DNA of 64,000 bases from Helopsaltes ochotensis (GCA_013400155.1 VXBM01000278.1:62001-126000), one strand, 5' to 3'; positions 1 to 14,919 are shown, numbered from the stretch's first letter. The notes: generated by a model not told the origin, from the letters alone. A program made the numbers and translations.

Positions 1-201
1 TCTCCAAACAGCAGGCTAACAAGCTTGGAAACCAAAGTTTCTCTTGGCAGAGCTCTGTAGTGTACACCCAGGTGCAAAAAAAAAAAAAAAAAGAAAGAAA
101 AAGAAACAAACAAAAAATATAAATCTCCAAACAGCAGGCTAACAAGCTTGGAAACCAAAGTTTCTCTTGGCAGAGCTCTGTAGTGTACACCCAGGTGCAA
201 A
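1..201. repeat. Perfect 78-bp direct repeat flanking an A-rich tract
   Basis: Bases 1-78 and 124-201 are identical. Between them lie an uninterrupted run of 17 A (76-92) and an A-rich stretch with a few G, C and T up to 123. The left copy merges into the A-run exactly where the right copy continues into unique sequence. The first copy may extend beyond the window edge. The arrangement fits either a very young local duplication or an assembly error at a homopolymer. No coding content was recognised. Confidence 0.9.
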
Positions 202-3200
202 CTCTTAACACACAGTGCAACAGCATGCCAGCTTTTCTTTGAGAAAATGCATTAATCGCTCTGGATAGTAAGAACAGAGCAGCTCTTATTGAGCTTGGTG
301 GAGCCAATATGAGAGACTTTGCTTCTCTGCTGGACTGGTAACCTGCACCAACCACCTGAATGCTGAACCTCACCACCCCCCAGCATATGCAACCAGACAG
401 CATTTGTCTGCTGGGCAAAGGGGAAGGATGACTGTGTTTAACAAACAAGTTTAGCACCAAAATGAAAAAGCAGCCTGGCATGCTGTCTGCATTCTCAGCA
501 CATTTCTCCCACAGGAAAACAGGCCACACGCTGACATCTGAATTGTGTGTTGAGCACAGAGGTGCCACGACACCAGGAAAGTATGGCAGGTGGCACTGGG
601 AAGGAGAACACTTCCTTCTGGGCAGGAAACAGGCTCAACAGTTTTTCCAGGTGCTTCCCCCACAATCAGAGCCCCAAACCATCAATGTCTTCAGAGTCCT
701 CATTTTCCACAGTAACATTTTGAAGAGTCCCCAGAAATGTGACAGTACAAAGTGTCCTCTTTCTAAAAACTTCACCACTCTTCCCTGCAAATTACCTCCA
801 ACTTGCTTTTTTGCCCCTAATGCCACCTTTCTCCTATTCTCTACTTGCATTTTCTCCTTTCCCTGGTTCTGAATAGCACAATCTTATTTCAAGGGAGAAA
901 AATAATTTTGCTGTTTCCCATGAGAATTCAATTCAGAAGTGTTCACAACTGTTTAAAACTTTCATTTTCCATGAAAAGTGTTTTTCATCCAGTTTTTTTA
1001 AAGAAGAATCTTGTACTTTCTGGGTTTTTTTCTCTGCTTCAAAGACACATAAAGAAAAGAAATAATCACCAAAAGAAGCTTATGATATTCAGACAGAAAA
1101 CTAAATAACATTGTTCCTAAAAATACATCTCAACCCAAAATGTACTGTTGCAATTTGTTAAAACCAGACTTACCTGTAACACTTTAAGACAAATTCCTGG
1201 GGACGGGTATCCTTCACCCTCGTAACAGTCAGCTACAAGATTCTACAAGAACATGAGCCACTTGAGCCTCCAGAAGAAAAATATAACTCCATACTTGAAA
1301 AAATCACCTAGCATCTGTCCTTGAACTGATCTTCAGCCACCAAGCTGGAGCAAACCTTTCATCCATTTGCCTTCCACAAACTCTTGCCAGGAAGCCCCAG
1401 TTTCAACATGAGTATAGGCCATAGGTTTACCCTGATGACAGGGATCGGCAAAGCAGTCACCCTCTGCATGCTGTGCAAGACCACTGCAATTTTTCCTCTA
1501 GCACTTATCAGAACCAGCTGTGACAGAGATTGACAGAAAGAGGGACTTTGGAAACATGCATACCCTGCCTGCCAGGAAAGCACCTCCATCCTACTCCACC
1601 TCAAATATAGACTCATCACCTGAAGTTTTTATTAAAAAATGGCAGGTTTTAAGCGCTGAATGGGATCTGAGCCTAGATTGAAGACTCTGTCTTCCAGTTT
1701 GAGTCAAAGGGGCCCTCCTTCTATAAGGTCACACAGAGTTGTGTATATCACCAGCCCAAAGATCTTCTCTGCATTTGCAGCTAGCTGGTACAGCTGACAC
1801 TGATAGATTTCCTTTCAGTCCTTCTAGCAGAGTTCTAACAGTTTTGGTGCTCTTTTTGAGCAGGTGTCCCACAGGGCAATACAGGAATGGGCAGGTTAAA
1901 CAAAGGGCAATGTGAACCCAAGTAGGTGCCTCAGGTTTGTTTTATCAATACTCACAACTCAAAGTCAGTTTTCAGTAGCATTCCCAACCCCTGTGTGTAG
2001 ATAATAGCTGGGTTCCAAAGCAGAGATACCTTATGACTCCTGCCAGTACAAAATATACAAGGAACAATTGCTTGCACAATTAACCTTGACATCTCCAATT
2101 CTGTGAGCATCACAGCAACTGATACAGCCTGCCAGACAGAGACTCAGCAGTGTCACCCAAGTGATGAGCCACACCCTCTGCTTGTGCCTCACAGTGCAAA
2201 CGTAGGATGTACTCTAAATGCTCCCATGAGATCAATCACTTGTGCATTCCTAAGGCACAATCTCTATCCCCACCCACATCTCTGCTGTCCATCATGTACA
2301 TTATGGAAAGGTCCTAGGCCACCAATTAGTTCCTTTTGTTCTAGAGCTGACTGTACCACATCCAAATAGTACAAGAGAAAAACACTGTCCCTCCCACCTG
2401 AGTAGCAGGAGCACCTGGCAAGGGGTGCTGGGCATATGCGGACACGGTAACACATCCCACCTCCTGGCAAACCGCAATATAACTCCTCATGCACTGGCAA
2501 AAACATGCCAAGTTATTTTTGAGCATTTGCAGAATGTTTCCCAACCTGACAGGTCTGAGTGGTGGGAGATTTAATTTTCAGGGCTGGCCACGCTCTCCTT
2601 AGGGCTAACACTTTGCAGTCTTAACAATAAGAAAATAAATCAACAGATCAAAGCATGCTCCTGGCACCTCCATATTTCTTTCCTTGCAGGAAGACAGGTC
2701 TGTTGCTGAACCTCCTGCTGGCACAGGAACCAGCAGTACAATGTTCTGAAGTATGCTAAGATTTATACCTTAGAGAAAAAACTCAATACATTCCTCAGGG
2801 CAAAGTAACAGCTGTGTCAGAGGGAAAAGCAAAGCCTCAAAATAAGATAGAAACCAGTGAAAGAAGAGAGAGAAAAAATCCCAGACCAGCAACCTGGAAA
2901 TAGGGCCAGATCACGAGCATCAAACACTCAAGACATAGGAAGATGGAAAACAAGCAACTAGCGAACAAAAAACACCAAAACTGCCACATTCAGCTATAGT
3001 GTTTTCATCCAGATCAATTTGTTTCTCCTCAGCAGGAATGATCAGAAGTTTCCCACTGGCCAGCTTTGGGGATAAGCTGCTGTGGAGGCTCTGGTGGTAA
3101 ATGGCTCCACTCAGCAAGGGTGTTTGGAGTCAGAGCTGATGTCTGGCATCAGTGGAGTTTCCTGGTGATAGGGATTTGGTGATTCTATCTTCAGTGGGAA

Positions 3201-6200
3201 GTTTCCCTGTACAGGGAGCATGTTTTGTTTCAGAAATTGCTCTCAGTTTGTGTAGGAATATCTGTGAACATAGTCTGCTTCTAAACGGCAACAAATATTT
3301 CAAAAACATCAAAATCTCCTGGAATCAGAGTTCAAATCCCTATTCAGATTTCTGCAGAAACCTAAACTGCCTAAATTGTCATGTGTAGTGCTCCCAAAGC
3401 ACCCTCTCTTGGGAAGTGATCTGCAGGAGACCCAATTAGGCCAGAAATCCTGATTCATATTCAATGGATTTCCTATCCTGGAAGGTGGCAATGCAGGAAC
3501 AAAGAAATACTTTGGGCTTGAGTTTGTTCAAAACTGCAAACATACATGTGAGCCTACACGATGCCCAGCTTTGCTGTCCCTTGACTGAATACCATGTTAT
3601 TTTAACCACGAACCAAGCAACAGAGCTTGCCAGAATCAGGTTAGGAGAAAGGTATTTTCATTTTTAAATTCACAGCTCTCCTGCTACTGGTTACTTCTTC
3701 ACTTCATCTTTCCCACTTCAACATGGTGGTCACGCCAACCCAATAATCCATGAACCCATTCCCGGTAAAATGAGCAGTGCAGGAGAGCATATGTGAACAC
3801 ATAGAGCTGGAAAGCCATGCCAGGCTGCTGGATTTCCATGCCACAGGCAGCAAAGCAGCTCCCTCTATGGGCCCTGAAATGGTTAAACACCTGCGCCTTC
3901 CTAAGAGAGCGCTGCCCGGGGATGGTGTCGCTGCCCAGTACCTCAGAGCACCCCAGGGAAGCACTTTAGGGAAGCTGCTCCCCTGTAATGCGGGGGCAAA
4001 GCCCAAGCAACTGGCTTAACCCTTCATGTTTCCATAGGAAGTAAATTAAGCTGTGAGAGCATCATAACACACTGAGTTCTTCTCTAGGTGATGATGCAAG
4101 TTCCATGGCAATGCTGACATGACATAGAGATCTGGCTGTGCATCTCTGAATTTTTCTCCCTGAAAGCTGTGCACAGTCTGCAGAGTGCCTCTTGGCCACA
4201 TTTTTTGTGTAGGCAGGAAACAGACTTTAGGGAGAAGCTATCAGAGACTCACAAACACATGCAGTGTGAGCTCTGCCCCACAACAGAGACAGGCAATCAT
4301 CCTCAAAGCCAGCCCAAAAGCAGGTAAATTCACTTGGAGACCTCACTCCCTTTCAAATGAAACCAAGCTCAGCAATTCATTTGGCTTTCCTGACCAGGCC
4401 ACTCCAGCCCCCTCCTGCCACCTGATGGACACAGGTATCCTTCCTGGATTCTCTCCATTCCACCATGGTCATGAGTCTCCAACAGCTTTTTCACACCCTG
4501 TTCAAAGTTATTTTGGTTAAATGAAAGCAGCAGAGACAAGAGACCCAAGAACCAGCTGTCTCCATCCCCTGCCAATGCCTGCACCCCACAGTGCATACAG
4601 CTCTCAACTTTACTAGAAGTGGGAACCAGGAAACAGAACCATATTCAGATAAAAGGATTCTGTGGTCTGATCCTAAATGATAAGACCCATAAATACCACA
4701 GTGGCACCATTTGACAGAGGAAGCCCTTTCTCCAAGTGCCTACAAAGTGACCCTTATAAGGTCAATCTGCAAGGTGGCAGCAATGCTGCCTTGGAAATCC
4801 AGCATTGCTTCAGCTGCCCTTTAATAGCAGGAGATGGCAAGGTTCTGGGTAATGAAATCCAAGAATGCTTTTGTCAATTAATTATGGAGAAAGCTGAACC
4901 TCACAAGCCCCATCTCACCCCCTTCATCATTTTTGCTGCTCAATATAACTTTAATTAATCTTTCCTTTGGCAATTTGAAGGAAGGGTGAGCACGCTGCAA
5001 ACACCCACTGAGTATTAAATTGATTTTCTGTTTTATAGTCCTCTTTCCCTCCCTATTGGCCAAGCTGTGATTTGTGCCCCATTCCTTGGAGGCATTTTTT
5101 CCATGCTAATATAATCCAAAGCCCCAAGCAACAATAGCATCCAGAAAAGTAAGTCTTTGCACAGTCCATTGCTTCAGCAGAGCCTCTGCCAGCATAGAGA
5201 AGATTCTCTCTTGCCCCCTTTTCCCCTACACCACAAAAATTCAAAGCAACCACCTCATTTCCATGTCTTCATAATTTTTGCCTAAAAAACTGACAATGTT
5301 TTTGTCCTGGTAACTAACACATCAGGTCCCTGTAGTTTCCTGCCTGCCATTTGTAGCAGTGTATCTCAATTACCAAAGCACTAATGGAAAGCCTGCTTTC
5401 TGCTGGTAAACACAACCTCCCAGCTGAGGTACCAGGCTGGTTTGGTACTGCAGGTATCTAAAACCAGAAGGTAGGAAAAAAAGCTCAACTGAGGCTGCTA
5501 ATAACTTGACCTACTCTCAGCAAGAGACAGCATCCCACCTTGGGCTTTGGGGCTGAAAGCGAGGATCTTTAGCAGCAAGCACATCCCAGTACAAGGAAAC
5601 CAAGTGCAGCCCAGCTGTGCAGCAATGGAACAAACTCCTTTCATGGGACCTTCTCCCTTGCCTTGTAGGGACCCCAGGCCCAGACTGTCACCAGTCAGGT
5701 GATTTAAGGATGAGAGTAGTTAGGCATCACCTTCTTACCCCAGCATCGGAGACTGGCTGCCAGCAGTTCCTGTCTCAGGAATTCAGGCTCTTGTTCATCA
5801 CTACTGGTGTTGGTACCATGAGTTAGGAGACCTTGACCTAAAATATTGTCCTGTAGCAGCTGTTCCACAAGACTTTCTGAACCTTATGGCCACCAGTTCC
5901 AGTCTTCTGGGAGGAGACATTCAGGTCAGATCTTTTCCTCAGATAATTCCCATACCATGGGACTTGCCCTGGATTCAGTCTTCAAAATTAAGATGAGAAA
6001 CATAACCTTAGAGTTGACAGAAGAAAATTTGAGACTAAAACTCTTCTAATTTCATTTGGAATGGTTCAGTGGCTAAGCACTGTCCCCGCACTGAGCAGAT
6101 TTAATTTCAAATTGCATCATTTGGGTAGGGATGTTTTTCCTTCAGGTGGCCAGACACACACAGATGTCAAAACCTCACTGTTCTCACCCCAAGCACTGCA

Positions 6201-9200
6201 ACAGGGGAATGGGTGACCCCAAATAGGCAGAAAATTCCCTGCCACCTGCCTATCCATGGAAGAAATTGGCTCATGGTGAAAATGAACAGAAGCAGAGCCA
6301 CGAACTGAGCTGCATCCTCAAAAAAGGAAGGTGGCAAAGCAGGCCTGATTGGAGCGAACTTTAAGGCAGGCTGACAATTTAAAACCACATGGTCCTGGAT
6401 GAAAGGAGGCAGTTCATGATGGATCACATCTATTCAAGGGCCAGACAAGGAAAGCAAACATAGGCTCATTTTACTCATTGTTCTTTATCCACCAACACCA
6501 GGAGAGGAGTGTTGCAGCACCATTAGAAGAGAAAAAAGAAATGGACAGCAGGCAGGAAAGAAATGGGAGCTATTTATGGAGGATAGCTAATTTGAGCTGT
6601 TTACAGACTGTCCCTCTAAAAGCTCGGGGATGGGAGGGTGGGCAGGGAGGTGGTTTCAGCCATTAAAAATACAACGTGAGAATCCATTAATTTTCCATAG
6701 AAACAATGTCGTCACAGAAGCGAGACAAATCCGATCAGTCATGCAAATGTGCTGATGTTAAATTCTCAGGCCTGGGTGGGGAATTCGGGTCGCCAAAAAC
6801 ACCACAATGAAGAGATCAGAATGAGATTAGAAGCCAGAGTGACTGCAGCACCGACAGCATGGTGGGGGCATGGGATGTAACCAAAGGCACCCCAGATTAC
6901 AGCGGAGTTCATGCCTTAAGACAGGCACAGGTATCCCAGCAAAAAAGAGAAGAAAAAGTCATCCTTACATGAGATCTCAGCAACTAGGCAAATGCCACAT
7001 TCCTGCTCTGCAAACCAGAAAGGACCAGAGCTCATCCAGGGAATTAACGTCTCAGCAACCCACAGGACTGGGGCCCTCACAAGCTGCAAAGTCACAGCAT
7101 CAACAAAAAGCAAGAGGAGATAGCAGAGGAAATGGGTAAGCATAACACAGCAAAGCACTAGGCAATTCCAGTTTTGGAGAGAACTGTCCCAAGCTGGCAT
7201 CAACACTGTCACAGGCACAGGCTGAGCTGTGATGAAGTCTTAAACGTAGCATTTATGTTGTGTTAATAAGGGGCAAAATACTAAAAAAAAAAAGTTTATT
7301 TCCCCTCTGATAAAATAATCAAATTAAAAACCCCCTAAATGAACAGCCAAAGACAAAACAAAAAGAGACAAAAGAGACCAGCAGACTTTACTTCTTTTCT
7401 TCACTCTTCTCTATAACAATCAAACTTTACAAACAGTCCCTGAAGGAGATACTACACACGAAAAATTACAGCAGCACTCTCAGCAGGAAGAGTGGAAATC
7501 ACTCACCCTGGCAAGGAACACAGCTCTTCCTTGCTGTCCACTCACTATCCTGCACTGGCCTCAAATATTTAGAAGTTAAAAATAACCTTGCAAAATTAAG
7601 TGTTCCACCCCCTATAATACACAAAACATTGCTAGAGTAACACCTGAGACAAGAATGCTTCCCAGAGAGTCTCACCATCAGCAAAAACAGTCCAAACAAG
7701 CACATGAATAAAAACAAATGAGAGGTTAAAACACATCACAAGAGATGTTCCACCCAGGATCATCTATCAGTCAAAGTATCAGTTTTTGCCATCACAGACA
7801 GCTGCTTGGTTCACCTGTTCATTTTGAAAATGCATTGGTTTTACATTTGAAGCTTTTGATGCTACAGCCATGGGAATCCCCTCTACACAAGGGCTGTTCA
7901 TGTTCATCAGGTGGCTGCTGGTGTCCACAAGCCTGGGGAAGGGCTCAGCCCACCAATGTCCAAGAAGGGGCACTCACACCACACTATGCACCTCAGGGAA
8001 ACTCCCTGTATCACCAACTTGCCCAGAAACAGGTGTTTACCAAGTAATTCACCTTGCTCACTGAAACCTGCCCTCTAGTGTCATGTGATTCAAAGAGGTG
8101 GCTTCCCGGAAGGGGACAATCCTGCAGGAGACAGTGGTGCCCCAGATGGGTACCGAGCTGGTAGCTCAGCATAACACAGCCCAGAGCATGGGCTGCTGAA
8201 AGGACTCTTGGTTCAGAGACACTTGGTTCTAGAACCCCTAAAATACCACATGCCCCTCTAGTCATTCCCTGTTTTAAACTTCTACAAGAAACCTGAAAAA
8301 AAAGGCGATTGCCTCATCATTTATACAGTGTAAACAGGATCTCTTGCATCCACTTCTGTGGCTCATAAGGCTCACCAGCAGCCTGTTCAAATGCCTCTGT
8401 GGAATTGCACCTGTGGACACAGAGCAGAGGATGGAGCCAGCCTGCTCGGGCCGGCATTCTTCCAGTCTGCTTTGCAATGGCGAGCGCTACAGATCTGTCC
8501 GCAGCACACCCCTCAATAAATACTGCGCTGTGCAGACATCCCTGTGCGGCACACAAAATCACAGTGCTGCCCTCACAGGAGAGGTCTGCATTCTGCTGTG
8601 GCTTTCCTTCAGATAGGTCTTTCTGATGTACCAAAATGTTCATTGCTTCCTCTCCCTTTTCTGAGTATCACTGCCATAAATGCTCTGTTCTTGTGTTTCA
8701 ATGATACTGTTCCACATCAGCTAAACTCAGTCACCCAAACAGCTACAGCAACAATCACTGATTTCTCAGTGACTCCCACTGTGGTGTATGCCATCACAGT
8801 TGGCATGCACTCAAAGCTCTCAATATTCAAGGGCATTTCTATTGCCACAGCCATACACATCACAGTGAGCATCTCCCACTGTACAGAGCTCCACACAGCT
8901 TCAGAGGCTGTTGTAGCTCCAGTTACAGGAGCATCAGTTTTGGGTGCAATTTCTCATCATACAAAATTGCTCTCAAGATTCACACCCAAAAGTCACAGAA
9001 GCCACAGTTTTCTATTTTCTTCAACAAGATCTCATTATACTCTATTTACTAAGATTGCTCAGAAAGATTTAGAATTGCGCTCTGATCAGACCTGGGAGTT
9101 TTAAACTAGGTTGTTGATAGACCAGCATACAAGTGAAAGATGCTAGCAAGGAAGTCATGCACCTTGTCTTCTTTTGACACAGCTGATCCTGCCCCAGCTG

Positions 9201-9749
9201 TGAGCAGCCACAAAAGCAGTGAAAGGTTAAGTGTCATTACCTCCATTCATATTATTTATGCAGTAGGTACCCATGAGAAGCTGGTCTTTATTGATACATT
9301 CTTTAACATGCTAGTTCTGTTTCGCTTCAAGCACTTAACTACATCTGGGTGAGGACACGTTTCTCACTTCCCAAGCAAGCCAGCTGCACCCTTCACTTGC
9401 TCAAACATCAACGATAAAAGCCTGCTCAAGAACATGCATCTGTTTCACGCATGGCTCATATGGCTAATTTAAACAGTTTCCATATGTTGCCAAAGAGCTG
9501 TGACCAAATGCCACTTGCAAATAAATGGGAAGATTGTCTGGCTTCCACAGAGAAAAGTTTCGTCTTGGAGCAACAGCTCCTTTGTTCCCAGGTCTGCCTG
9601 GGCTTCCCCAGCCCCTTCCACAGTCAGATGTTGCTGACAGGTCCAAACACTGCCTTCTCCTGGGATCACACCACTGCAGCAACACACTTTACAGATCAGG
9701 GCAGCTTTTTCTTTGGAAAAGACCTGTGATGAACACCTCAACATGTGGA
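202..9749. other. Non-coding stretch, no exon recognised
   Basis: This is moderate-GC unique sequence with stops in all frames. Open frames are mostly under 140 codons and resemble no known protein. There is a small A-run near 7,281-7,291. A 186-codon open frame at 8,544-9,104 is Thr/Ser/Ile/Ala-rich with a loose CACAGT-like recurrence, and I regard it as accidental. Probably intronic (TLL2 intron 1). Confidence 0.6.
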
Positions 9750-9920
9750 AATCATAGAATCATGGAAGGGTTTGGATTGGAAAGAACCTTTAAAGGTCTA
9801 GTTCTAACTGCCTGCAATGAACAGGGACACTTGCAGCTAGATCTGGCTGTTTGAGCAGGCACCAAACAGGTGTCTCAAAGAGCCATCCAAAGATATGTTT
9901 CTCAGCCTGTCCTGAAAAAG
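9750..9920 (-). mobile_element. CR1-type LINE 3'-end fragment
   Basis: Read on the minus strand, the sequence ends with the CR1 signature: a segment resembling 'ctttccaatccaaaccc' followed by copies of the terminal ATTCTATGA-like octamer. On the plus strand this appears as 'atcatagaatcatggaaggg' and a 'gaacctttaaaggtctagtt' segment. The left boundary at about 9,750 is clear from the octamer. The right boundary is approximate because similarity fades after about 9,850. It is a dead, 5'-truncated copy without open reading frame, in the same orientation as the inferred TLL2 transcript. Confidence 0.85.
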
Positions 9921-12900
9921 TGATTATTTTATGGTTACAGAATCCAGGATAGAGCTGGATGTCCCAGATCTCCACCCCAGTGCTCCAATATTAGACAGAC
10001 CATCCCCAGCTTACCAGCACCAATGTGCTGGAGATCCCCTCCCTTTCTCGAGGATGGCGGGTGTCTACTCCTTGCCTCTTCACCAGGCAGAAAGGGCCGT
10101 CAGACCAAGTGGAATATGAGAACATCCAGCTCCACGTTGCCTTGTACAGGGGGCTGTCTCCCATTGCTCAAGGTAAGGTCCATGCTCACCAAAGCTATCC
10201 TACTCCTACACCTAGTGGCCACCTTGCAGTATCTCCTCCCTCTTTGGGGAAGTTGTTGGGGACCACTGACACAGTTAACAGAAAATATCCCTCAGATCTG
10301 ATATTGGATAAAGCACATGAAAAATTACTCATGCAGTTGATTCACATGGTTTCTGTCATTCAGAAATTCCTATGCATAAAAGGGAGACATGGGATTTGCA
10401 CATAACCGACTCAGACAGCTGCAGATTTCCATAGGCACTAAATGTCTGCAGGCAGAAGCCACTCCTCATGTAATCCCATTAAACAGCTGGAATGAATGAA
10501 AATGCTGTTAGCATGCAATTCAGCACACTAACAGCAGCCACCCCTGCTTCCTCCACCATTAGTGCAGGGTCCTCTCCAGTTCAGCCTCTTCCCATGGGTC
10601 CAAATTACAGGAGTTATTTCATGCCCTAAATTTTGCAGGAAGCCTGGAGCACATATGAACCTACAGGAATGGAAGACTGGTGTCAGAAAGCGCTCAGAAC
10701 ATATCCAGGCTCTCCATCACAGTCTTTGCTTTTGGGGATATTGCTGCAGAACACACCAGTCTTCTCATGAACAGAAATCAGTACACTGGGGATTGGGAAT
10801 AGAATTGAAATCAACATACCGCCATCTCCAAAGGCAGGATGGTGGAACTCATACAAAATATAATTGCTTGTAGATTGCAGGAATCAAAGGCTCTGGAATC
10901 AGGAGGATCTCGGGTGGAAGCTGTCTGCCATTTAAAGGCCTTTCAAGGCATTTAGTACTGTATCACACTACAGCAGATGTGAAGAACCAGCATAGAAATA
11001 TAGTGTTGAGCAATTTGAAGGAGGCATTATTAATCCTTCACCTTCCAGAGAAGGCCAGAGCTGGGCTCTGCTCCCTCAAGCATCCAGCAGAAGATGATAT
11101 TCAACAAGGCTTATGCTCCATGCATATGCAAATATCATCTACCTTTCACACTGCCATTAACTGCCAACTCATCCTGAGTGCTTTCCAGTCATACATGATT
11201 GTCTCATACATGAAATCTCCTACAACTTCATGGAAACTGTAGGGTCTCTCAGGGAAGGTTAACTACAGCCACGACTCTCCAGACAAGCAAGCAGGATGAG
11301 ACAAGAACATGCACAACGGAAATACCGTCAACTGTAGATGGTATGCAGCTTGCAGGAGTGTTCATTTACACTCCCAGAGGCAGCCGGATTTTTATCTCTT
11401 TACATCCCATCTTCCTTTCCAATCACTTGTTCCTATGGCCTTTCCTGTGCTACCACAAGCATTCAGAGGATTGGAAAGTAAAAAACCTTTTGGTTCTGAG
11501 TAAAAACCAGATCAGTCCCTCTTTGTGCTCAGTTTCTACAGCTCACTGGTACTGGGAGAAGGAGGATGAGAGGAAAGACCATCTTCCTCAACAGCAGCTC
11601 AGCTTTAAACTGGAATAAAGTGGCCATGACTGCAGCATCAATGGACATGGTTGGGTTAGAGAGCAGTTGTTGGACCCTTAGGCAGTGGATGGACTTCTGC
11701 CTCAGAATGCCCACCTCTGGCATTCCAGCTTTGTCCTGAATACAAAGCATCAGTCAGAGATACTCATCCCAGGTCTTCACAAACATTCATAAGCTTACAC
11801 TGTAAATATTAAACTATATAAACATATAAATCATAAGTGTTTCTGCTGGCCATCCCTCTCTGAAACACATCAGCTGAACCTTGTGCATTAGCCTAGTCCT
11901 TGTCAAAGCTCTGCTCCACCCTTCGTGACTGCCAGTGCTTGGCACTTTTGCAAGTGATCCATATGCTCCTATGCCAAACACCCAGTAAAGTACAAAACCA
12001 GCAAGGATCTTTTTTCATCCTTGTTCTGTGTGTACCTCCCTAGCACTGCAAGAGAAAGTATCTCTGTCCAAATCAGTGCCCTCCACCACACTGCTGGCTC
12101 TATTCCTGATGCACTGTCATGCAATCACATGATTAACAACTATCACAACACGTAAGCAGGGTAGGGTTGGAGGTATAAAAGCAAACTTCAATTTTGACAT
12201 ATCTCAACTTCAATAAAATATCATTACACAGACAAGTTCTTCCCATGACAAGCTCTTTGTGCCCTCTGGATAGCAAAGTCTTGTGTCAGGAGTGTGTCTG
12301 TCTTTGAAGTGAGAGATTGCAGTTTGACAAAAGCAGGGAGCAAAGGTGAGAGGGACCAGAGCTGCTGTGAGGCAATTGCCAGCACTTAACAGCGCCAGTA
12401 GTCTCTGTGCTAGCCTTGCCCTGAGACAACCAAGTCCTTTTTTGGCTCAGGCTCTAAAAACACTTCCCAGCCAGAGGCAGACTAGTCAGGGGAAATTCCA
12501 ATCCAAAAAACTGCAAAACAGAATCTAATTCCTGTCCCACAGCTTTAAGCCAGGCCTTATCATGAGCAGCTCTGAGCATCAGCAGCAGGCAGGGTCACCA
12601 GCCCTGCTGGAAAAAAAGGAAGGCACCAAAACGGGAATTGGCTCATTTACTGCAGGACACTGTCCTGGGATATAAAGAAGAGGTGGTGCTCAGGTGTTTG
12701 CTACAATGGCTGCTGGTTTTCAATCCCTCCTGCTCCTCCAGAAGATGCCATGGGCAAGGGATTAGCTCAGCAGGAGAGCTTGAGGAAGCAGTAGCAAACC
12801 CCTTTTCCTCCCACCCTTACCACAAAGGATGAGAAGGGAGATTTGCCTCTGGCTCGCCCTCTCAGAGACAGCTCTGGATCAGTGGAAAGCAAAATTCAGG

Positions 12901-14919
12901 CACTTTCCAGAAGGGCTGCCCCCATCCAAAAACATTCCCATCTACTCAGCTATTGTAACAACCTAGCAGCAGATCTGCTCCCCCTTGTCAGTCATCCCTC
13001 TGCAGCCATATCAGCACCCATCAAATGCCAGTGTTCCCCTGCATGCTACACAGCTTGCACAAGATTAAAAACCACCATAAAGCAGCATAGCTTAACGTGG
13101 ACGTTTTCAAGCTGTGCTCTTCTTATTCCCCTCCAGATTTTGCACAGACCGGCAGTACTGTGGGGAGTAAACCTTTATCCAACCTTCATGTACCTGGGTG
13201 CAAGAGAGCTTCCTCACGAGTGACACTGAAGAGCTGAAAGCAGGAAAATCTACTGGTAAGGAGGGGTATTACCAGGGTCTAGCAGTCTGAGGATGTTGAG
13301 AAAAGTAATATTCAAACTAGCTCAGAAAACATAATTCTGTTTCCAACGTGCCATATTCCTCAAACAAAGCAACAGACATGCTGGTTAGGCAGGATAAGCA
13401 CAGTGTTCTTTAACATCCAAGGTGTCCCTACTGCAGGACAAGGCATAATTGTCACACAGGGACTGTGTGTCATTGGATGGGGAACCATTATTTCCATGGC
13501 TGGTGATGGCTTCACATGCTAGGCCTGGCTTTGTTTCCTTACCAGGTCTGACTGCACAGGAAAGGTCACAAGTGTGGTACGATGGGTGAGAGAGCAAGGG
13601 AAAGGGGAAACACATCAGTGTATTTCTCTGGGCTTGCTGCTAATACACACTTTTACACCCACACACCTGATGTTGAAGGTCTGCTGTGACTCATGTGAAA
13701 CCTCATCTGCTTCACTAGTCCTACATAGAGGACAAGCAGCCATTGGGAAAGTTTATGAAAGAAAACCCAAGGAACTTCACAGATCTGAAACAATACATAA
13801 ACCCCAAAATACTCCTGTGAAGAGGGAAACCAATGCACTACACTAAACACACATGCTTCTGCCATCAGCAGGGAATACTGAGTGTGAGCTACCCAAAGGA
13901 CTTGCGCTATCACTTCATGCTTTCCAGGTGCCAACATGGAAATGAGGACAGGTCGTCAACTTTCACAAGCTAAGAAGTGCCCCTATCCACTGCTCTTTAA
14001 AACTGCTCTTCCCGGGTCACCCCTAGCTCCTAAGTAGAATCCCAAACCAGCTGAAAGCCAGTTATAAGCTCATATGATCTGCTGTAGTGTGCTGCAGAGA
14101 AGCACTAAGTAGTTCCCACAAGGTGTGGAGCATGGCTGCCTGCTACTGTCCTCAATGTTTCCCCTCCTTTTCCACAGCCAGTGCAATCTCAGACTTCTTA
14201 AAGAAAGGAATTTTCCTTCAACAGCAAAGGATGAGCATTTTCTGCTATTAAAACCAGCTGAGTTCCTCTGAATCTCCCCAAGACAAGAGCCAACACGTGG
14301 GAAGTTTTGCTGTAAAAGGAAACAAAAATGGAAGCAGATAGGCAACACTAACTAAACCTCTGAGACACCAGATGCTCTGACTCCTTTACAGGTGAATAAG
14401 AGCAGAGCGCAGGGATGCTGCAGTTGAGCTCTGGCACTTCTCATTCCAGCAGGCTATGGGTACTAAATGCTTAACCAGGTTCAAAAAGAAAGAAGATGGA
14501 CAACAAAGCTATCCAATACTATTAGGGACAGTGAGCCACCTCTGGACAGGGGATTGTGGAGTCTACAGCAGTCAGGGAGACTTTCTGGACATTCCACTCT
14601 GTCTTACCCTGCTTTTCTACATCTCCTTTGCCATCTACTGCTGCCCCAATGAAAACAGGTTATAGAGTTTGTTTTGAGGCAGATCACTCATTCTTAAGTA
14701 TTACTTTTCTAAGGGATCATTTTAGCTTTAGCAAAGCTCCAAATATAAAAGAACAGATTAACAAAAGGCCTTTAGAAAGTATTTTCTAAGTGCTTATCCA
14801 TGCCTTTTGGCTCCCAACTAACTTTAAAATTCTGGTCTGAATTGTCTTGGTGAAAAAGGATAATTTTTATAGAGGGTCTTTAACAAAATAGCAGGATGTA
14901 ATTATCTCTCTGGGATGAT

